37,207 nucleotides of DNA from Desulfacinum sp. (GTDB lineage: Bacteria; Desulfobacterota; Syntrophobacteria; Syntrophobacterales; DSM-9756): positions 1 to 37,207 of the forward strand of contig JACIYN010000054.1 in assembly GCA_014359885.1 (NCBI GenBank), written 5' to 3'. Each line of letters begins with the position of its first letter. Position 1 is the first letter of the stretch. The notes beneath the pieces were generated by a model. It saw only the letters and a program-made list of their open reading frames with translations, was not told where the DNA came from and made no database searches. This document shows, one piece after another, positions 27,485 through 34,269 of this stretch. The position numbers were made by a program, and so were the translations under genes.

Positions 27485-27547
27485 CCTCACTCCTCACTCC
27501 TCACTCCTTACCCCTTACTCATCACTCGTCACTCATCACTCGTCACC
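27485..27547. repeat. 7-bp tandem array running into the alpha/beta hydrolase gene
   Basis: Nine heptamers in strict register: CCTCACT three times, CCTTACC, CCTTACT, CATCACT, CGTCACT, CATCACT, CGTCACC. The last 12 bases encode the C-terminus and stop of the minus-strand hydrolase (GDE then TGA). Read on the minus strand, AGTGATG/AGTGACG units match those after sucA (23578), so the two arrays are the same family in opposite orientation. Confidence 0.93.
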
Positions 27548-28501
27548 CAAAAACGTTACGGTCCGCCGTTCCGACCAGATCGTGCCGTCTCCGTTCGATT
27601 CGTAAAATCCCACGTGGCTGCCGCGTTGCGGCGCTTCCAGAAGGACATGGGGGTTGCGGTAGGCTTCCCGGAACGGAAAGCATTCCGGGGCTAGGAACGG
27701 ATCGTCTTGGGCATTGACGATCAGCGTGGGGACGGCGATCCGTTCCAGGAACGGCTTGGAGCTGGCTCGGCGGTAGTAGTCCCACGCGTCCCGAAAGCCG
27801 TGGAGCGGCGCCGTGTAGCGGTTGTCGAAGTCTTCGAAGGAACGGATGGCGTCATAGCCCTCGGAGCTGATCAGATCGGGGTAGAGCCGTTCCTTGGCCT
27901 CGATCTTTCGGCGGAGCATCTTGAGGAAGCGCTTGAGGTACAGGCGGTTTTCCGGCCTGGAAATGGCTCGGGCCGAGGCCGTGAGGTCGCACGGCGCCGA
28001 AAAGGCCGCCACGGCTCGTATCCGCCCCCGGGCCTCGGAACCCAGCTCCCCCGCGTATTTCAGCACCAGGTTGCCCCCGAGGCTGAAGCCCACCAGGGCC
28101 GGAGGTTCGTAGCGGTGCACCTTCAACAGGTGACGCACCACGGTGTCCAGGTCCTCCGTGGCTCCGCTGTGGTAGAGTTGCGGCTTGAGGTTGGGTTCCC
28201 CGCTGCAGCCCCGGTAGTTCATGGCGCACACGTCCCACCCCGCCTTGTTCAGGGCACGGGCCATGCCGATCACATAAGGCCTGCGGGAATGGCCTTCCAA
28301 TCCATGGCAGATCACCGCCGCCCTCCGTGAACCTACTCGCGTCCAGTCCAGATCCAGGAAGTCCCCGTCGGGCGTACGGATCCGCTCTCTTTCATAGGCC
28401 AAGGGCGGCACGAACCGAAGCTGGTTGGCCAGGATCATCTGCACATGGGGGTTGGCCACCCACCAGGGCGGTCGATAGCTCGAAGGGTGAATGACGGGCA
28501 T
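27536..28501 (-). CDS. Alpha/beta hydrolase, YheT/EMB8-like
   Basis: A 321-residue hydrolase, probably a carboxylesterase or lipase-like enzyme, cytoplasmic. The pattern fits the YheT family: YRPPWWVANPHVQMILANQL near the N-terminus, ICHGLEGHSRRPYVIGMARALNKAGWDVCAMNYRGCSGEPN (oxyanion region), nucleophile elbow LVGFSLGGNLVLKY, acid in NAQDDPFL and catalytic His in RGSHVGF. The natural substrate of the family is not established. ATG 28501 is chosen: it starts the conserved part, and codons further up lack family resemblance. It is convergent with lpd, and a heptamer array forms its last codons. Divergent from lexA. Confidence 0.88.
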   Translation of the reverse strand: MPVIHPSSYRPPWWVANPHVQMILANQLRFVPPLAYERERIRTPDGDFLDLDWTRVGSRRAAVICHGLEGHSRRPYVIGMARALNKAGWDVCAMNYRGCSGEPNLKPQLYHSGATEDLDTVVRHLLKVHRYEPPALVGFSLGGNLVLKYAGELGSEARGRIRAVAAFSAPCDLTASARAISRPENRLYLKRFLKMLRRKIEAKERLYPDLISSEGYDAIRSFEDFDNRYTAPLHGFRDAWDYYRRASSKPFLERIAVPTLIVNAQDDPFLAPECFPFREAYRNPHVLLEAPQRGSHVGFYESNGDGTIWSERRTVTFLGDE

Positions 28502-28690
28502 CCTTCGCGTCCTTTCCTTTGTTGCGGCCCTAACAGTCGTGGATCCCCTCGCGCCACCCCGCATGGATCAAAGAGCGGGCCGGAGCAAGGGCATTTGTCG
28601 GAACGCCGCAATATGCCATTCTCTGTGAGTCACTGCGCGCCCATTGCATGGCCGGGCACCCTCATCGCGGCCTTCGCAGTTCCTACAACT

Positions 28691-28731
28691 GAAAAGATTT
28701 GCGTCTATTCGCGTTCATTCGCGGTTCTCTT
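28691..28731. repeat. Dispersed GCGTCTATTCGCGTTCATTCGC-type repeat
   Basis: GATTTGCGTCTATTCGCG followed by TTCATTCGCGGTTCTC, the inverse of the tract at 20350. The 495-base gap 28502-28996 holds this repeat and the lexA control region; the remaining bases (28502-28690 and 28732-28910) show no gene or clear RNA structure. Confidence 0.75.
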
Positions 28732-28912
28732 TCACATGAGAAGGGGGTCGGGTCTGGGGCGATCGAGCCCCTGCGCCATCTTATAGATCCATATCACGAA
28801 GGATGAAAAGACCCTTTCCCAGGCAGGCCGCTGTTTACCGGAGGGGCAAAGGATGATGTGCGCCTGGGGCCCGCAGGCAGGGGCGTTTCAAGGCCTTGGC
28901 TCACAAAAACCC

Positions 28913-28942
28913 TTGACTTTCACCTTATGTTCACTTTAAGGT
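28913..28942 (+). promoter_or_regulatory. lexA promoter with overlapping dyad operator
   Basis: TTGACT (28913-28918) is followed after 16 bases by TTTAAG (28935-28940). A perfect inverted repeat ACCTTA-N9-TAAGGT (28922-28942) spans the spacer and covers the -10 box. That is the expected place for a LexA autoregulatory operator. The dyad differs from the gamma-proteobacterial CTGT-N8-ACAG box and from the boxes I know in Geobacter and Myxococcus. Confidence 0.55.
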
Positions 28943-28996
28943 TTCCATGCTCTTCATTCCAGTACCGGGTACCGGCGACTGCCAGGGAGGCCCACC

Positions 28997-29605
28997 ATGC
29001 ATCTGACACCGGCCCAGAAGCGGGTCTACGAATTCCTGCAAACCTACATGGCCCTGCACGGCCATGCCCCGTCCTACGAAGAGATCCGAAAGCATCTGGG
29101 GTTTCGATCCCTTAATGCCGTCTACAAGCATGTGAGGCAACTGGAAGAGCGCGGCTACGTGCGAAGCCTGGGCAAGAACAGGAAGCGGGCCCTGGAGCTG
29201 GTGGACGTGTGTCCCGGTGCGGCGTCCATCCCCTTTTTGGGCGTGGTGGCGGCCGGCACCCCCATCGAAGCGGTGGAGGTGCCCGAGACGGTGGAGGTTC
29301 CCGAAAGTTTTCTGGCCGGCGGCGAACATTTCGCCCTTCGGGTTCGGGGCGATTCCATGATCGAGGAAGGCATCCGGGAAGGGGACATCCTCATCGTGAA
29401 AAGGCAGCCGCGGGCGGAAAGCGGGCAGACGGTGGTGGCCCTGGTGGACGGGGAAGCCACGGTGAAGAAATTCTACCTGCGGGGCGGGGACGTGGAACTT
29501 CGACCGGCCAACAGCGCCATGGAGCCTCTCGTGGTTGCTGCGGACCGGGTGGAAATCGTGGGGGTGGTGGTGGGGCTTCTGCGCCATTACCGAAGCCGAT
29601 TCTGA
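28997..29605 (+). CDS. lexA: LexA repressor
   Basis: SOS repressor of 202 residues that self-cleaves when RecA is activated. The N-terminal winged helix is MHLTPAQKRVYEFLQTYMALHGHAPSYEEIRKHLGFRSLNAVYKHVRQLEERGYV; the recognition helix SLNAVYKHVRQL differs from E. coli, in line with a different operator. The scissile bond is Ala86-Gly87 in VVAAGTPIE. The catalytic dyad is Ser120 in GDSM and Lys157 in ATVKKFY. It starts 12 bases after GGGAGG. A promoter and a perfect dyad lie upstream, indicating autoregulation. A 66-codon gene follows 20 bases later and may share the transcript. Confidence 0.95.
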   Translation: MHLTPAQKRVYEFLQTYMALHGHAPSYEEIRKHLGFRSLNAVYKHVRQLEERGYVRSLGKNRKRALELVDVCPGAASIPFLGVVAAGTPIEAVEVPETVEVPESFLAGGEHFALRVRGDSMIEEGIREGDILIVKRQPRAESGQTVVALVDGEATVKKFYLRGGDVELRPANSAMEPLVVAADRVEIVGVVVGLLRHYRSRF

Positions 29606-29625
29606 GGGCATGAGGAGGAAGCGTC

Positions 29626-29826
29626 ATGAGGGAAAAGATCTTCTATGCGTTCAACCTGGATGATTTCCGGGCCGACGGCGGCCGAAGCGACACCAAGGTG
29701 AGCGTGCGGCTCGTGGCGGCCCGAAGCCGCGAAAAGGCCAAGGCTTTTTTGGCCCAACACTACGGGGGGCAGGCCTGGGCCGTGGTGTCCCACCGGGATC
29801 TCAACAAGGGGCTGGTTCGAGCGTGA
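29626..29826 (+). CDS. Small protein of unknown function after lexA
   Basis: A 66-residue basic protein with a strong ribosome binding site (GAGGAGG, six bases before the ATG). It starts REKIFYAFNLDDFRADGG and continues with VSVRLVAARSREKAKAFLAQHYGGQAWAVVSHRDLNKG, giving a mixed alpha/beta pattern without Cys, signal peptide or membrane segment. No family is recognised. Its spacing of 20 bases from lexA suggests co-transcription and possibly SOS control. It is followed by a heptamer array. Confidence 0.7.
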   Translation: MREKIFYAFNLDDFRADGGRSDTKVSVRLVAARSREKAKAFLAQHYGGQAWAVVSHRDLNKGLVRA

Positions 29827-29840
29827 AACCGCAAATCGAG

Positions 29841-29889
29841 AACCGTGAGCCGTAATCCGTAATCCGTAATCCGTGGTCCGTAATCCGGA
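29841..29889. repeat. 7-bp tandem array, unit ATCCGTA
   Basis: Seven heptamers: AACCGTG, AGCCGTA, ATCCGTA, ATCCGTA, ATCCGTG, GTCCGTA, ATCCGGA. Several units are identical to those at 8934. From 29890 to 30151 no gene or clear structure is visible except the ribosome binding site of the next gene. Confidence 0.93.
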
Positions 29890-30151
29890 AGACGGAAGGC
29901 GCTGCCGAAATGGGGGAATCTTGGACCGGCGTTCGTCCTTGGAGGGGGCATCTTGCTCCCTGTCGCTCGGGAGGGTGCGCGAGCATGGGCGGGAGGTGCC
30001 CCTTCCAGGCAGCGAGGCTCCGGCATCTTTTTCAAAGCACTGCGGCTCATTGGGGCTGCGAGACAACTCGGCGCCGGGGTTCGGCACCTTTTTTGCCTTT
30101 GGATGTGGTCAAGAGATCGCATCACCATGAGGGAGAAAAGGAGGAGAGATC

Positions 30152-30502
30152 ATGCCGGGACGAGATGGAACCGGACCTTGGGGCGCAGGGCCCCGGACAG
30201 GACGAGGCTTGGGATGGTGCGCCACGCCCCGCGGCAGGGTGGCTCCCTTGGCGCCGATGGGATACGGTGGCTGGGGGTGGAGAGGCCGCGGGCGCGGAGC
30301 CCGGTGTTGGTGGGGACCCCCAAGGGCTTTTGGGTGGGGAGGCTTCGGGCCCGGTTGGGGCCGCATGGGGTGGCAGCCGCCCAGCCCGGAAGAGGAAGTG
30401 GGGTACCTCAAGGGCTACGCCGCCAACCTGGAGCGGGCATTGGAAGAGATCCGAAGGGAGATTTCCGCCATGGAACGGGGGAAAGAAGGAGAAGAGCCGT
30501 AG
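30152..30502 (+). CDS. Gly/Trp/Arg-rich small protein, DUF5320-like
   Basis: A 116-residue protein. Its N-terminus, MPGRDGTGPWGAGPRTGRGLGWC, fits the MPRGDGTGPxGxGPxTGRGxGxC pattern of short proteins often labelled DUF5320 and often found near anaerobic metal or nitrogenase-related genes. A low-complexity Gly/Trp/Arg stretch fills residues 24-78. A charged helix closes the protein (SPEEEVGYLKGYAANLERALEEIRREISAMERG). The function is unknown. AAGGAGGAGAG before the ATG is a strong ribosome binding site, which argues for real translation despite the biased composition. It is a single gene flanked by repeat DNA. Confidence 0.72.
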   Translation: MPGRDGTGPWGAGPRTGRGLGWCATPRGRVAPLAPMGYGGWGWRGRGRGARCWWGPPRAFGWGGFGPGWGRMGWQPPSPEEEVGYLKGYAANLERALEEIRREISAMERGKEGEEP

Positions 30503-30508
30503 GACCCC

Positions 30509-30710
30509 GTCCGACAATGGCTCTCCGAAACAAGAGCCCGGGCCATGGACCTCTTTTCGTAGCCGCGGGGCTTCAGCCCCGCGGGAAGGGCCATCGCAAC
30601 TTCAGGAAGTGGCAGGAAATACGCGATGGCCCATCCAACGTTCGGGGGTTCTTCCACGGCCCTAAAGGGCTGCGCTACGAGAAAAGAGATCATCCGCGAC
30701 GTTTTCGGAC
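30509..30710. mobile_element. MITE-like element, about 202 bp
   Basis: Ends GTCCGACAATG (30509-30519) and CGTTTTCGGAC (30700-30710), inverted with two mismatches. Internal order is as in the element at 18746: GTAGCCGCGGGG/CCCCGCGG palindrome (30559-30584), then GAAGTGGCAGG and CGATG text, then GGCCCTAAAGGGCTGCGCTAC. It separates the Gly/Trp-rich gene from the toxin-antitoxin pair. Confidence 0.6.
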
Positions 30711-30784
30711 GCTTCGTTCCCGCCTTGACAGGGTCCCTCCGTTCCTCTATGCCACAGAGACAATCCCAGCAAGGAATCGGCCCC

Positions 30785-31252
30785 ATGACGGAGAGAACTT
30801 CCAGCAAGGACCGCAACGGCACCACGGTAAGGGACCGGTTGGAACGGATCGCCCAAAGGTTCGCCGTTGCGGACATCTATGCCTTCGGCAGCCGGGCGAA
30901 GGCGGCGGTACGGCAACTGGACGCACGGGAGCCGGACCCCTCCTTCGGAAGCTCCACGTCCGATCTGGATCTCGGCGTGCGGCCGTTCCCTGGTGTCCGG
31001 TTGAGCGCCCAGGGCCGTGTGGAACTGACGATCGCATTGGAAGATCTTTTCGGGGTGCCCCGCGTGGATCTGGTGGTGCTTCCGGAAGCGGACCCTTACC
31101 TGGCCTTGGATGTGGTAAGGGGAGAACTCCTTTATACGGCCGATCCCGACGAAGAGGCCCGCTATCAGCTCTATGTGCTCAGACGGGCGGCAGACCTGGC
31201 TCCTTTCAAGAAAGAGCGGATCCGCATGATTCTGGAGGAAGGCGCGCGATGA
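30785..31252 (+). CDS. mntA: Minimal nucleotidyltransferase, MntA-type antitoxin
   Basis: A 155-residue nucleotidyltransferase of the MNT fold, probably the antitoxin of a HEPN/MNT pair that neutralises the toxin by adding AMP to it. The catalytic motif is AFGSRAK (Gly35, Ser36) with Asp60 and Asp62 in SDLDLGV and a third acidic residue, Asp95, in VPRVDLVVL. Family members usually have about ten residues between GS and DxD; here there are 23, so an insertion of about 13 residues (VRQLDAREPDPSF region) sits in the active-site loop. The ATG at 30785 follows AAGGA; a second in-frame ATG is at 30749. The stop overlaps the start of the next gene (ATGA), typical of this operon type. Confidence 0.83.
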   Translation: MTERTSSKDRNGTTVRDRLERIAQRFAVADIYAFGSRAKAAVRQLDAREPDPSFGSSTSDLDLGVRPFPGVRLSAQGRVELTIALEDLFGVPRVDLVVLPEADPYLALDVVRGELLYTADPDEEARYQLYVLRRAADLAPFKKERIRMILEEGAR

Positions 31253-31707
31253 CACCCGGCCAACTTCGGCGCACGGTGGTGGTGGAACGGACGGCCTGGG
31301 TCCGGGCCATGCTCCAAGGGATCCGCCAGTTGCCACTGGAGAGTTTTGAGAACTTTGCGGGGGATCCGCGCAATCCCGCCGCCGCCGAATCCTACCTGCG
31401 GCGTGCGCTCGAAGGGTTGCTGGATCTGGGCCGACACCTGTTGGCCAAAGGGTTTGGTCTGGCCGCCACGGAGTACAAGGAGATCGGCCGGGAACTGGAG
31501 CGGGTGGGCGTTCTCAACCGGGAAGAGGGCATGCGGCTGCGGCAGTTGGCCGGGTACCGCAACCGGCTGGTCCACTTTTATCACGAAGTGGGGTTGGAAG
31601 AACTCTACGACATTTGCACCCATCACATCGGCGACATCGAAAACCTCCTGGAAACCTTCCTGAGCTGGATCAAATCCCACCCGGAAAAGATCGACACCGC
31701 CCTCTGA
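31249..31707 (+). CDS. hepT: HEPN-domain RNase toxin, HepT-like
   Basis: A 152-residue all-helical protein of the HepT/DUF86 family. The RNase motif Rx4-6H is present as RNRLVHFY (Arg104 to His109), and the following Tyr111 corresponds to the tyrosine modified by MntA in characterised pairs. Other family text: ESYLRRALEGLLDLGRHLLAKGFGLAATEYKEIGRELERVGVL. The start codon overlaps the mntA stop (ATGA), so translation is coupled. Such pairs act in plasmid or island stabilisation and phage defence; which applies here is unknown. Flanking MITE-like DNA is consistent with acquisition. Confidence 0.88.
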   Translation: MTPGQLRRTVVVERTAWVRAMLQGIRQLPLESFENFAGDPRNPAAAESYLRRALEGLLDLGRHLLAKGFGLAATEYKEIGRELERVGVLNREEGMRLRQLAGYRNRLVHFYHEVGLEELYDICTHHIGDIENLLETFLSWIKSHPEKIDTAL

Positions 31708-31832
31708 ATCCTTGCTTCATCCCATCCTTCGGCGCCTGGGGTTGGTTTTGCTGGACAGCCGGGGGCTTGGTCTTCACAATGCCCCGCACGAGGGCCCCTT
31801 GTGTGCGGCAACCTGGGAAGACGGAGCTGGGG

Positions 31833-33044
31833 ATGGCGAAGCACCCGCTGGATCGGAACATCGCGCTCTTTGTGGCCTACCGCCTGCTCTTCAACCTCCG
31901 GTTCTACTACCCGGTGTTCGCCCTCTTTTACCTGGATGCGGGGGTGAGTCTGGAAGAGTTCGCCTGGCTGCAGGGGCTGTGGTCGCTCAGCATCATCGTC
32001 TTCGAAGTGCCTTCGGGCATGCTGGCCGACACCATCGGCCGGAGGAAGACGCTGCGGCTGGCGGCTTTTTTGGCCGTGCTGGAGATGATTGTCTTCGCCG
32101 TTTCCCAGGACCTCCTGGGCTTCGCCGTCAACCGCGTGCTGAGCGGCTTCAACGAAAGCCTGGCATCGGGCGCCGATTCAGCCCTCCTGTACGATTCCCT
32201 GAAGGCCCGGGGCCGGGAGGACGAATACAAGAAGTGGCTGGGCGCGGCCCAGTTTTACGGCCTCACGCTGGGATCGGTCTCCACCATCCTGGGGGCCTAC
32301 CTCTACACCTTCCACATCCGCTATCCCATCTGGGTCACGGCCGGGTGCATGGCGGGTGCGGCGGTGGTCTCGCTCTTTTTCAGGGAGCCGACGACGACGG
32401 AACACAAGCTGTCGTGGCGCGCCCAATGGGCCCTGCTTCGGGAGAGCGTCCGGGTGCTGGCCGAAAGCCGGATCCTTTGGTACCTGGTGGCGCTCATGGT
32501 GGTGGTGGACTGCAGCGCCCGCATCGTGTTGGTGCACACCTCCCTCTACTACCAGGCCCTGCTCATCCCCACGGCCTGGTTCGGGGTGGTGGGTGTGGGC
32601 GTGCGGCTCGTCACCTCCGTGGTGTCCAAGAACGCCTACCGGATCGATGCGGTGCTGGGATTCCATCGGGCCACGGCGGTGATGCTCCTTGTCATGGCCG
32701 TCGGGTTCGGCGGCATGGCGGCCATGGTTCCCTACTACGGGGTGGTGTTCGTTCCCGTGCTCGTCTCCGGCATGTATTTCCTTGCGCTCACGGTGGAAGG
32801 AGAGATCAACAAGCGCATTCCCAGCGATCGGAGGGCCACCGTCCTGAGTCTCAAGAACATGGCCTTGAACCTGGCGTTCGCCGCGGGCATGCCGCTCTTT
32901 GCCGAAGCCGCCGCACGCGGCCTCGCCGTGGGATTTCGTTCTCTCTTCCTCTTCTTCGTGGCCTCCTCCCTGGTGCTTTTGCTCGCTTCCAGGGGGCTGC
33001 GGGCCGGTGGAGAAACCGATGTGCACCCGGAGGGGCCCGCTTAG
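31833..33044 (+). CDS. MFS transporter
   Basis: A 403-residue major facilitator superfamily permease with about 12 membrane segments. The loop 2-3 signature reads GMLADTIGRRKTLRLAAF. The N half contains FEVPSG and AVNRVLSGFNESLASGADSALLYDSLKARGREDEYKKW, resembling MFS groups with tetracycline- or sugar-like specificity; the substrate cannot be told from sequence. The loop between helices 6 and 7 (REPTTTEHKLSWRAQWALLRESVRVL) is cytoplasmic. The ATG at 31833 follows GGAGCTGGGG; longer readings overlap the toxin gene and lack coding character. Same direction as mntA/hepT, 125 bases after it. Confidence 0.9.
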   Translation: MAKHPLDRNIALFVAYRLLFNLRFYYPVFALFYLDAGVSLEEFAWLQGLWSLSIIVFEVPSGMLADTIGRRKTLRLAAFLAVLEMIVFAVSQDLLGFAVNRVLSGFNESLASGADSALLYDSLKARGREDEYKKWLGAAQFYGLTLGSVSTILGAYLYTFHIRYPIWVTAGCMAGAAVVSLFFREPTTTEHKLSWRAQWALLRESVRVLAESRILWYLVALMVVVDCSARIVLVHTSLYYQALLIPTAWFGVVGVGVRLVTSVVSKNAYRIDAVLGFHRATAVMLLVMAVGFGGMAAMVPYYGVVFVPVLVSGMYFLALTVEGEINKRIPSDRRATVLSLKNMALNLAFAAGMPLFAEAAARGLAVGFRSLFLFFVASSLVLLLASRGLRAGGETDVHPEGPA

Positions 33045-33090
33045 CGGGCGTGGGCAACCCTCGTCCCTGCCCAAGGGGTCAATTGTTTTC

Positions 33091-33118
33091 GTAGGGGCGG
33101 GCTTCATGCCCGCCCTCT
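33091..33118. repeat. GTAGGGGCGGGC/GCCCGCCCTCTC palindrome
   Basis: Imperfect palindrome with centre TTCAT, related to 18677. It lies 46 bases after the MFS gene stop. The 318-base gap 33045-33362 is filled by this unit, the palindrome at 33193 with its longer flanks, and the GACGCAAAG repeat at 33301. Confidence 0.75.
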
Positions 33119-33192
33119 CAGGGCCGTGCACAGAGAAAGGTCGCGCGGTTTATATAAACCCGACCTCGTTCCGTTCGTGCGCGCGGCCTGTA

Positions 33193-33214
33193 GGGGCGAA
33201 TCATCATTCGCCCC
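33193..33214. repeat. 22-bp palindrome, GGGGCGAATCAT family
   Basis: Extended by TGTA/TACA on both sides. Left flank CTCGTTCCGTTCGTG matches the copy at 15449; right flank CTTCGTTGTCACGGGC matches the copy at 25920. The full element is therefore roughly 110-130 bp with the palindrome at its centre. Confidence 0.9.
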
Positions 33215-33300
33215 TACAGGGGCTGGCTTCCCAAAGGTGCGTTTCATCCTTCGTTGTCACGGGCTCCCCGTGATGGGGGTCAACGTAAAAAAAATAGCGA

Positions 33301-33353
33301 CTTGGCGCCAGGTAAAGAAAGGCCTCGCGCAAAGACGCAAAGGCGCAAAGAAA
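33301..33353. repeat. Dispersed GACGCAAAGGCGCAAAG repeat
   Basis: CTTGGCGCCAGGTAAAGAAA followed by CGCGCAAAGACGCAAAGGCG. Same family as 7765. It ends ten bases before the ATG at 33363. Confidence 0.75.
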
Positions 33354-33362
33354 GCATCGTGC

Positions 33363-33938
33363 ATGGAAGATGCCGTCCGGTTTCTGAGGGAAAACGGCCT
33401 GCAAAGTCTCGTGAGCCTGGGGTGCGGGCGGAGGATCAACCGGATCGACAACCACCTGCGGATCTGGTGCGCCCTGGAGCTGGACTACTACGTGGGGATC
33501 GACAAGGCCGATTGGATTGCGGCCGACTGGGATGGGTTCTTCGTGGATCCGGCTCAGGCGCGGGCCGCGTTAAAGGAGCGGGCTCTCAGCCCGGACACAT
33601 TCCTCCAAAGGATGCGGCTCTTTCCCGGGACGCGGGTGGAATCGCTTTGGGGAGTGCCATGCCGTGCGGTGGTCTGCCAGAGGGTGCTGCCTTTTCACCA
33701 TTGGGAGGAGGTGATCGCATCCATGGCGCCGGAGTGGGTCTTGCAGGAAGATCTGCACGGCTGCGAAAGGCAGGATCTTCGCCCGTGGGGCTATGGGCGG
33801 GCGAAGCGGGAAGCGGCGTGCTGGGGCCTCAAACCCTTCCGCCCGTGGAAGATTCTTCCCGGCGAAAGGAACTACATCCTGTGGAAGGCGTCACCCGTCC
33901 CCGGTGGGCGTGGCCGGCGGGGAGTCCCCGGTCCCTGA
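33363..33938 (+). CDS. Unknown protein, possibly methyltransferase-like
   Basis: A 191-residue protein that I cannot place firmly. Residues 14-40 read NGLQSLVSLGCGRRINRIDNHLRIW, with a GCG turn like motif I of SAM methyltransferases, and YYVGIDKADWIAADW could be the following acidic motif. The later text (GTRVESLWGVPCRAVVCQRVLPFHHWEEVIASMAPEWVLQEDLHGCERQDLRPWGYGRAKREAACWGLKPFRPWKILPGERNYILWK) looks like a folded domain with many Trp. The ATG at 33363 is favoured since upstream codons translate dispersed repeats. The ribosome binding site is weak (AAAGAAAG). Its 3' end overlaps the opposite-strand gene at 33891 by 48 bases. Confidence 0.6.
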   Translation: MEDAVRFLRENGLQSLVSLGCGRRINRIDNHLRIWCALELDYYVGIDKADWIAADWDGFFVDPAQARAALKERALSPDTFLQRMRLFPGTRVESLWGVPCRAVVCQRVLPFHHWEEVIASMAPEWVLQEDLHGCERQDLRPWGYGRAKREAACWGLKPFRPWKILPGERNYILWKASPVPGGRGRRGVPGP

Positions 33939-34088
33939 CCTCTTCCTTCCCGATCCCCCGCACTCCGGGCAGAGGGCGTTGGCGTAGTCCACACAGCAGG
34001 CCCCGGGCGTGATGACCGGTTCATGGCCACAGACAAGGCCCGTGCCGGCACACCGCAAACAAACGTCTTCTCGATCCACCGCCGCCAT
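33891..34088 (-). CDS. Small Cys-rich zinc-ribbon-like protein
   Basis: A 65-residue protein with eight cysteines: VCLRCAGTGLVC gives one CxxC plus a Cys, then TPGACC, then ALCPECGGSG with the second CxxC followed by a glycine-rich turn. This resembles DnaJ-like or rubredoxin-like zinc knuckles and suggests metal binding. AGGAG lies nine bases before the ATG, an optimal site. It was checked against the plus strand: the overlap with the gene at 33363 is limited to 48 bases and the rest of the region has no plus-strand gene. Function unknown. Confidence 0.6.
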   Translation of the reverse strand: MAAVDREDVCLRCAGTGLVCGHEPVITPGACCVDYANALCPECGGSGRKRSGTGDSPPATPTGDG

Positions 34089-34109
34089 CCCCTACTCCTA
34101 AGCGCATAT

Positions 34110-34262
34110 CCCTTCTACCCCATACCCCTCTACCCCCTATCCCTTTATCCCCCCTTCCTATCTTGCCTTTTGTCCCCCAACATGCCACCTTTTCAGACGG
34201 CAGACAAGAACGACAGGGCTTTTACCCTTAATCCTTAACCTTGTAATCCTTAATCCTGAATT
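34110..34262. repeat. 7/8-bp repeats, units TATCCCT/TACCCC and TAATCCT
   Basis: First tract (about 34107-34150) alternates 7- and 8-base units such as TATCCCT, TCTACCCC, ATACCCC, TTTATCCC. Second tract (about 34228-34255) has TAATCCT, TAACCTTG, TAATCCT, TAATCCTG and ends 15 bases before the start of the regulator gene. Period is less strict than in the other arrays. Between them no other signal is seen. Confidence 0.65.
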
Positions 34263-34269
34263 TGGCAGT

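Noticed and set aside
29953..31707. A 584-codon reading ending in the HepT gene
   Set aside because: Its first 430 residues cross repeats and other genes in the wrong frame; the true toxin gene starts at 31249, overlapping the antitoxin stop.
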